Assembly (NCBI RefSeq): GCF_002288525.1
Contig: NZ_CP023068.1
Coordinates: forward strand, 1,302,001-1,366,000
DNA length: 64,000 nucleotides
Origin: Sinorhizobium sojae CCBAU 05684
Lineage (GTDB): Bacteria; Pseudomonadota; Alphaproteobacteria; Rhizobiales; Rhizobiaceae
Direction: 5' to 3'
Part shown: positions 63,039-64,000 of the stretch, in pieces
Numbering within the stretch: the stretch's first letter is position 1
How the letters are laid out: each line of letters begins with the position of its first letter
Notes under the pieces: model-generated
What the model was told of the DNA's origin: nothing
Databases searched by the model: none
Seen by the model: only the letters and a program-made list of their open reading frames with translations
Made by a program: the position numbers and the translations under genes

Positions 63039-63848
63039 ATGCAGCCGAACGATCTCGACCGGATCGCACGACAGATACGCCTTCGCGATCTGCAAGCGGT
63101 TTTCGAAGCCGGCGCCGGCCATATCGGCGGGGAAATGTCCGCCATCGACATTCTGACGGCGCTCTATTTCCGCGTGCTGCGCATCTGGCCTGACCAGCCG
63201 AAGCATCCGGAGCGTGACCGTTTCGTGCTGTCGAAGGGCCATGTGGCGCTGGCGCTCTATGTGACGCTCGCCAAGCGCGGCTTCATATCGGAAGAAGAAA
63301 TCGGCACATTCCTGAAGCCACATTCCCGCCTGAACGGGCATCCGAACTGCAACAAGGTTCCGGGCGTCGAGACCAACACAGGCCCGCTCGGGCATGGCCT
63401 GCCGGTTGCAGTCGGCATGGCGAAGGCCGCGAAGCTGACCGGCGCGAATTACCGCACCTATGTCATGACCGGCGACGGCGAGATGCAGGAAGGATCGAAC
63501 TGGGAGGCGATCGCATCCGCCGCGCAGTTCGGTCTCGACAACCTGACCCTGATCATCGACCACAACCGCTTCCAGCAGGGCGCGGCGCTGAAGGACACCA
63601 ACAACCTTGCTCCCTTCCCCGCCAAGCTCGAAGCCTTCGGCTGGGACGTCACCGAGATCAACGGCAACGCCATGGACGAGATCGTGCCCGCGCTGGAGCG
63701 CCGCGGCGAACGCCCGCACTGCATCGTCGCCCATACCAACAAGGGCCACGGCATTTCCTTCATGCAGGACAAGGTCGACTGGCACCACAAGGTGCCCAAT
63801 GCGGAACAATACGAAATAGCCGTGGCTGAGCTTTCGGAGGTCCTGTGA
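63039..63848 (+). CDS. Transketolase, N-terminal (ThDP-binding) subunit
   Basis: A 269-residue first half of a split transketolase. The substrate His is in GAGHIGGEMSAIDIL and SKGHVALALY, the ThDP motif is GDGEMQEGSNWEA with NRFQQ downstream, and GPLGHGLPVAVGMA is conserved. GAGAGG precedes ATG 63039; ATG 63027 is the alternative. It overlaps the C-terminal subunit gene (TGATG). With the transaldolase it would rearrange pentose phosphates from the imported sugar. Confidence 0.93.
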   Translation: MQPNDLDRIARQIRLRDLQAVFEAGAGHIGGEMSAIDILTALYFRVLRIWPDQPKHPERDRFVLSKGHVALALYVTLAKRGFISEEEIGTFLKPHSRLNGHPNCNKVPGVETNTGPLGHGLPVAVGMAKAAKLTGANYRTYVMTGDGEMQEGSNWEAIASAAQFGLDNLTLIIDHNRFQQGAALKDTNNLAPFPAKLEAFGWDVTEINGNAMDEIVPALERRGERPHCIVAHTNKGHGISFMQDKVDWHHKVPNAEQYEIAVAELSEVL

Positions 63849-64000
63849 TGAAGGACGTGATAACCTCCCCCAAGCTGCACGATTGCCGAGACGCCTTCGT
63901 TGCCGTGCTGGAGCGCCTCGGCGCGGACAATCCCAAGGTCGTCGCCGTCTGCAACGACTCCGTCGGCTCGTCCAAGCTCGGCGGCTTCAAGTCCAAATGG
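63848..64000 (+). CDS. Transketolase, C-terminal subunit (partial)
   Basis: The first 51 codons of the partner subunit are in the window (LHDCRDAFVAVLERLGADNP, then VVAVCNDSVGSSKLGGF), starting in the stop codon of the N-terminal subunit. The gene runs off the right end. Confidence 0.88.
   Translation, partial: MKDVITSPKLHDCRDAFVAVLERLGADNPKVVAVCNDSVGSSKLGGFKSKW

Noticed and set aside
1..64000. CRISPR arrays, rRNA or tRNA genes, replication origin
   Set aside because: No regularly spaced identical repeats with unique spacers, no recognisable RNA genes and no rep/par genes were seen on either strand by eye.

Overview
The window reads as a stretch of an alpha-proteobacterial (Rhizobiales, most likely Sinorhizobium/Ensifer-type) megaplasmid or chromid. 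This is inferred from the GC-rich codon use, the density of ABC and TTT uptake operons each paired with a catabolic regulator (GntR/FCD, LacI, Lrp, LysR), a 107-bp RIME-like intergenic element, and the many decayed integrases, toxin-antitoxin genes and insertion sequences. There are no rRNA, tRNA, replication or conjugation genes and no CRISPR array. Species identity cannot be settled from the sequence alone.

1-12 kb holds amine and amino-acid catabolism. A dipeptide/opine-type ABC operon (double ATPase plus a Tat-type binding protein cut by the window edge) is divergent from a GntR/FCD regulator. Next comes a minus-strand group of HAD hydrolase, APH-type kinase, class III aminotransferase, Lrp regulator and DadA-like oxidase. 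The kinase/aminotransferase pair recalls phosphorylate-then-eliminate pathways (hydroxylysine or ethanolamine phosphate type). Two GNAT acetyltransferases and an ornithine-cyclodeaminase/threonine-dehydratase pair (EutC/EutB- or BhcD/BhcB-like) follow.

12-20 kb starts with a decayed tyrosine recombinase. A LacI regulator is then divergent from a sugar/polyol ABC operon (binding protein, permease, ATPase, permease) that continues into a Gfo/Idh/MocA dehydrogenase, a TIM-barrel isomerase and a truncated RpiR regulator. 20-32 kb is a mosaic: an orphan trio of PQQ-dehydrogenase accessory genes, a broken integrase, a membrane DUF2726 protein next to a PD-(D/E)XK nuclease, decayed RelB/ParE and PIN modules, an XRE regulator divergent from an NTF2-like gene, and an intact mobile-mystery A/B (XRE plus Fic) pair preceded by four evenly spaced operator-like repeats. 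32-35 kb has a TcmP-type methyltransferase and a class I PHA synthase.

35-45.5 kb is the most coherent catabolic block. On the minus strand a GntR/FCD gene leads a TIM-barrel protein, a polar-amino-acid-type ABC transporter, AroE-, CHMI- and AroQ-type enzymes. On the plus strand an intradiol dioxygenase, an HpaH-type hydratase, an HpaI-type aldolase and a signal-less binding-protein domain are transcribed divergently. A perfect palindrome sits in the shared promoter. Together they suggest an undescribed quinate/shikimate/aromatic route joined to homoprotocatechuate-type lower steps.

45.5-51 kb is degenerate: a LacI gene without a good start, a frameshifted inosose-dehydratase-like gene, and an IS256-family element that was entered by an IS1182-family element and then suffered an internal inversion plus deletion. 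51-56 kb has a LysR regulator divergent from a GalD/PrpF-type tautomerase and a tripartite tricarboxylate transporter whose TctA and TctB parts are fused. 56.5-64 kb carries ribB under an FMN riboswitch, then a pentose/polyol module: transaldolase, short-chain dehydrogenase and an ABC transporter on the minus strand, divergent from a split transketolase whose second subunit runs off the window.
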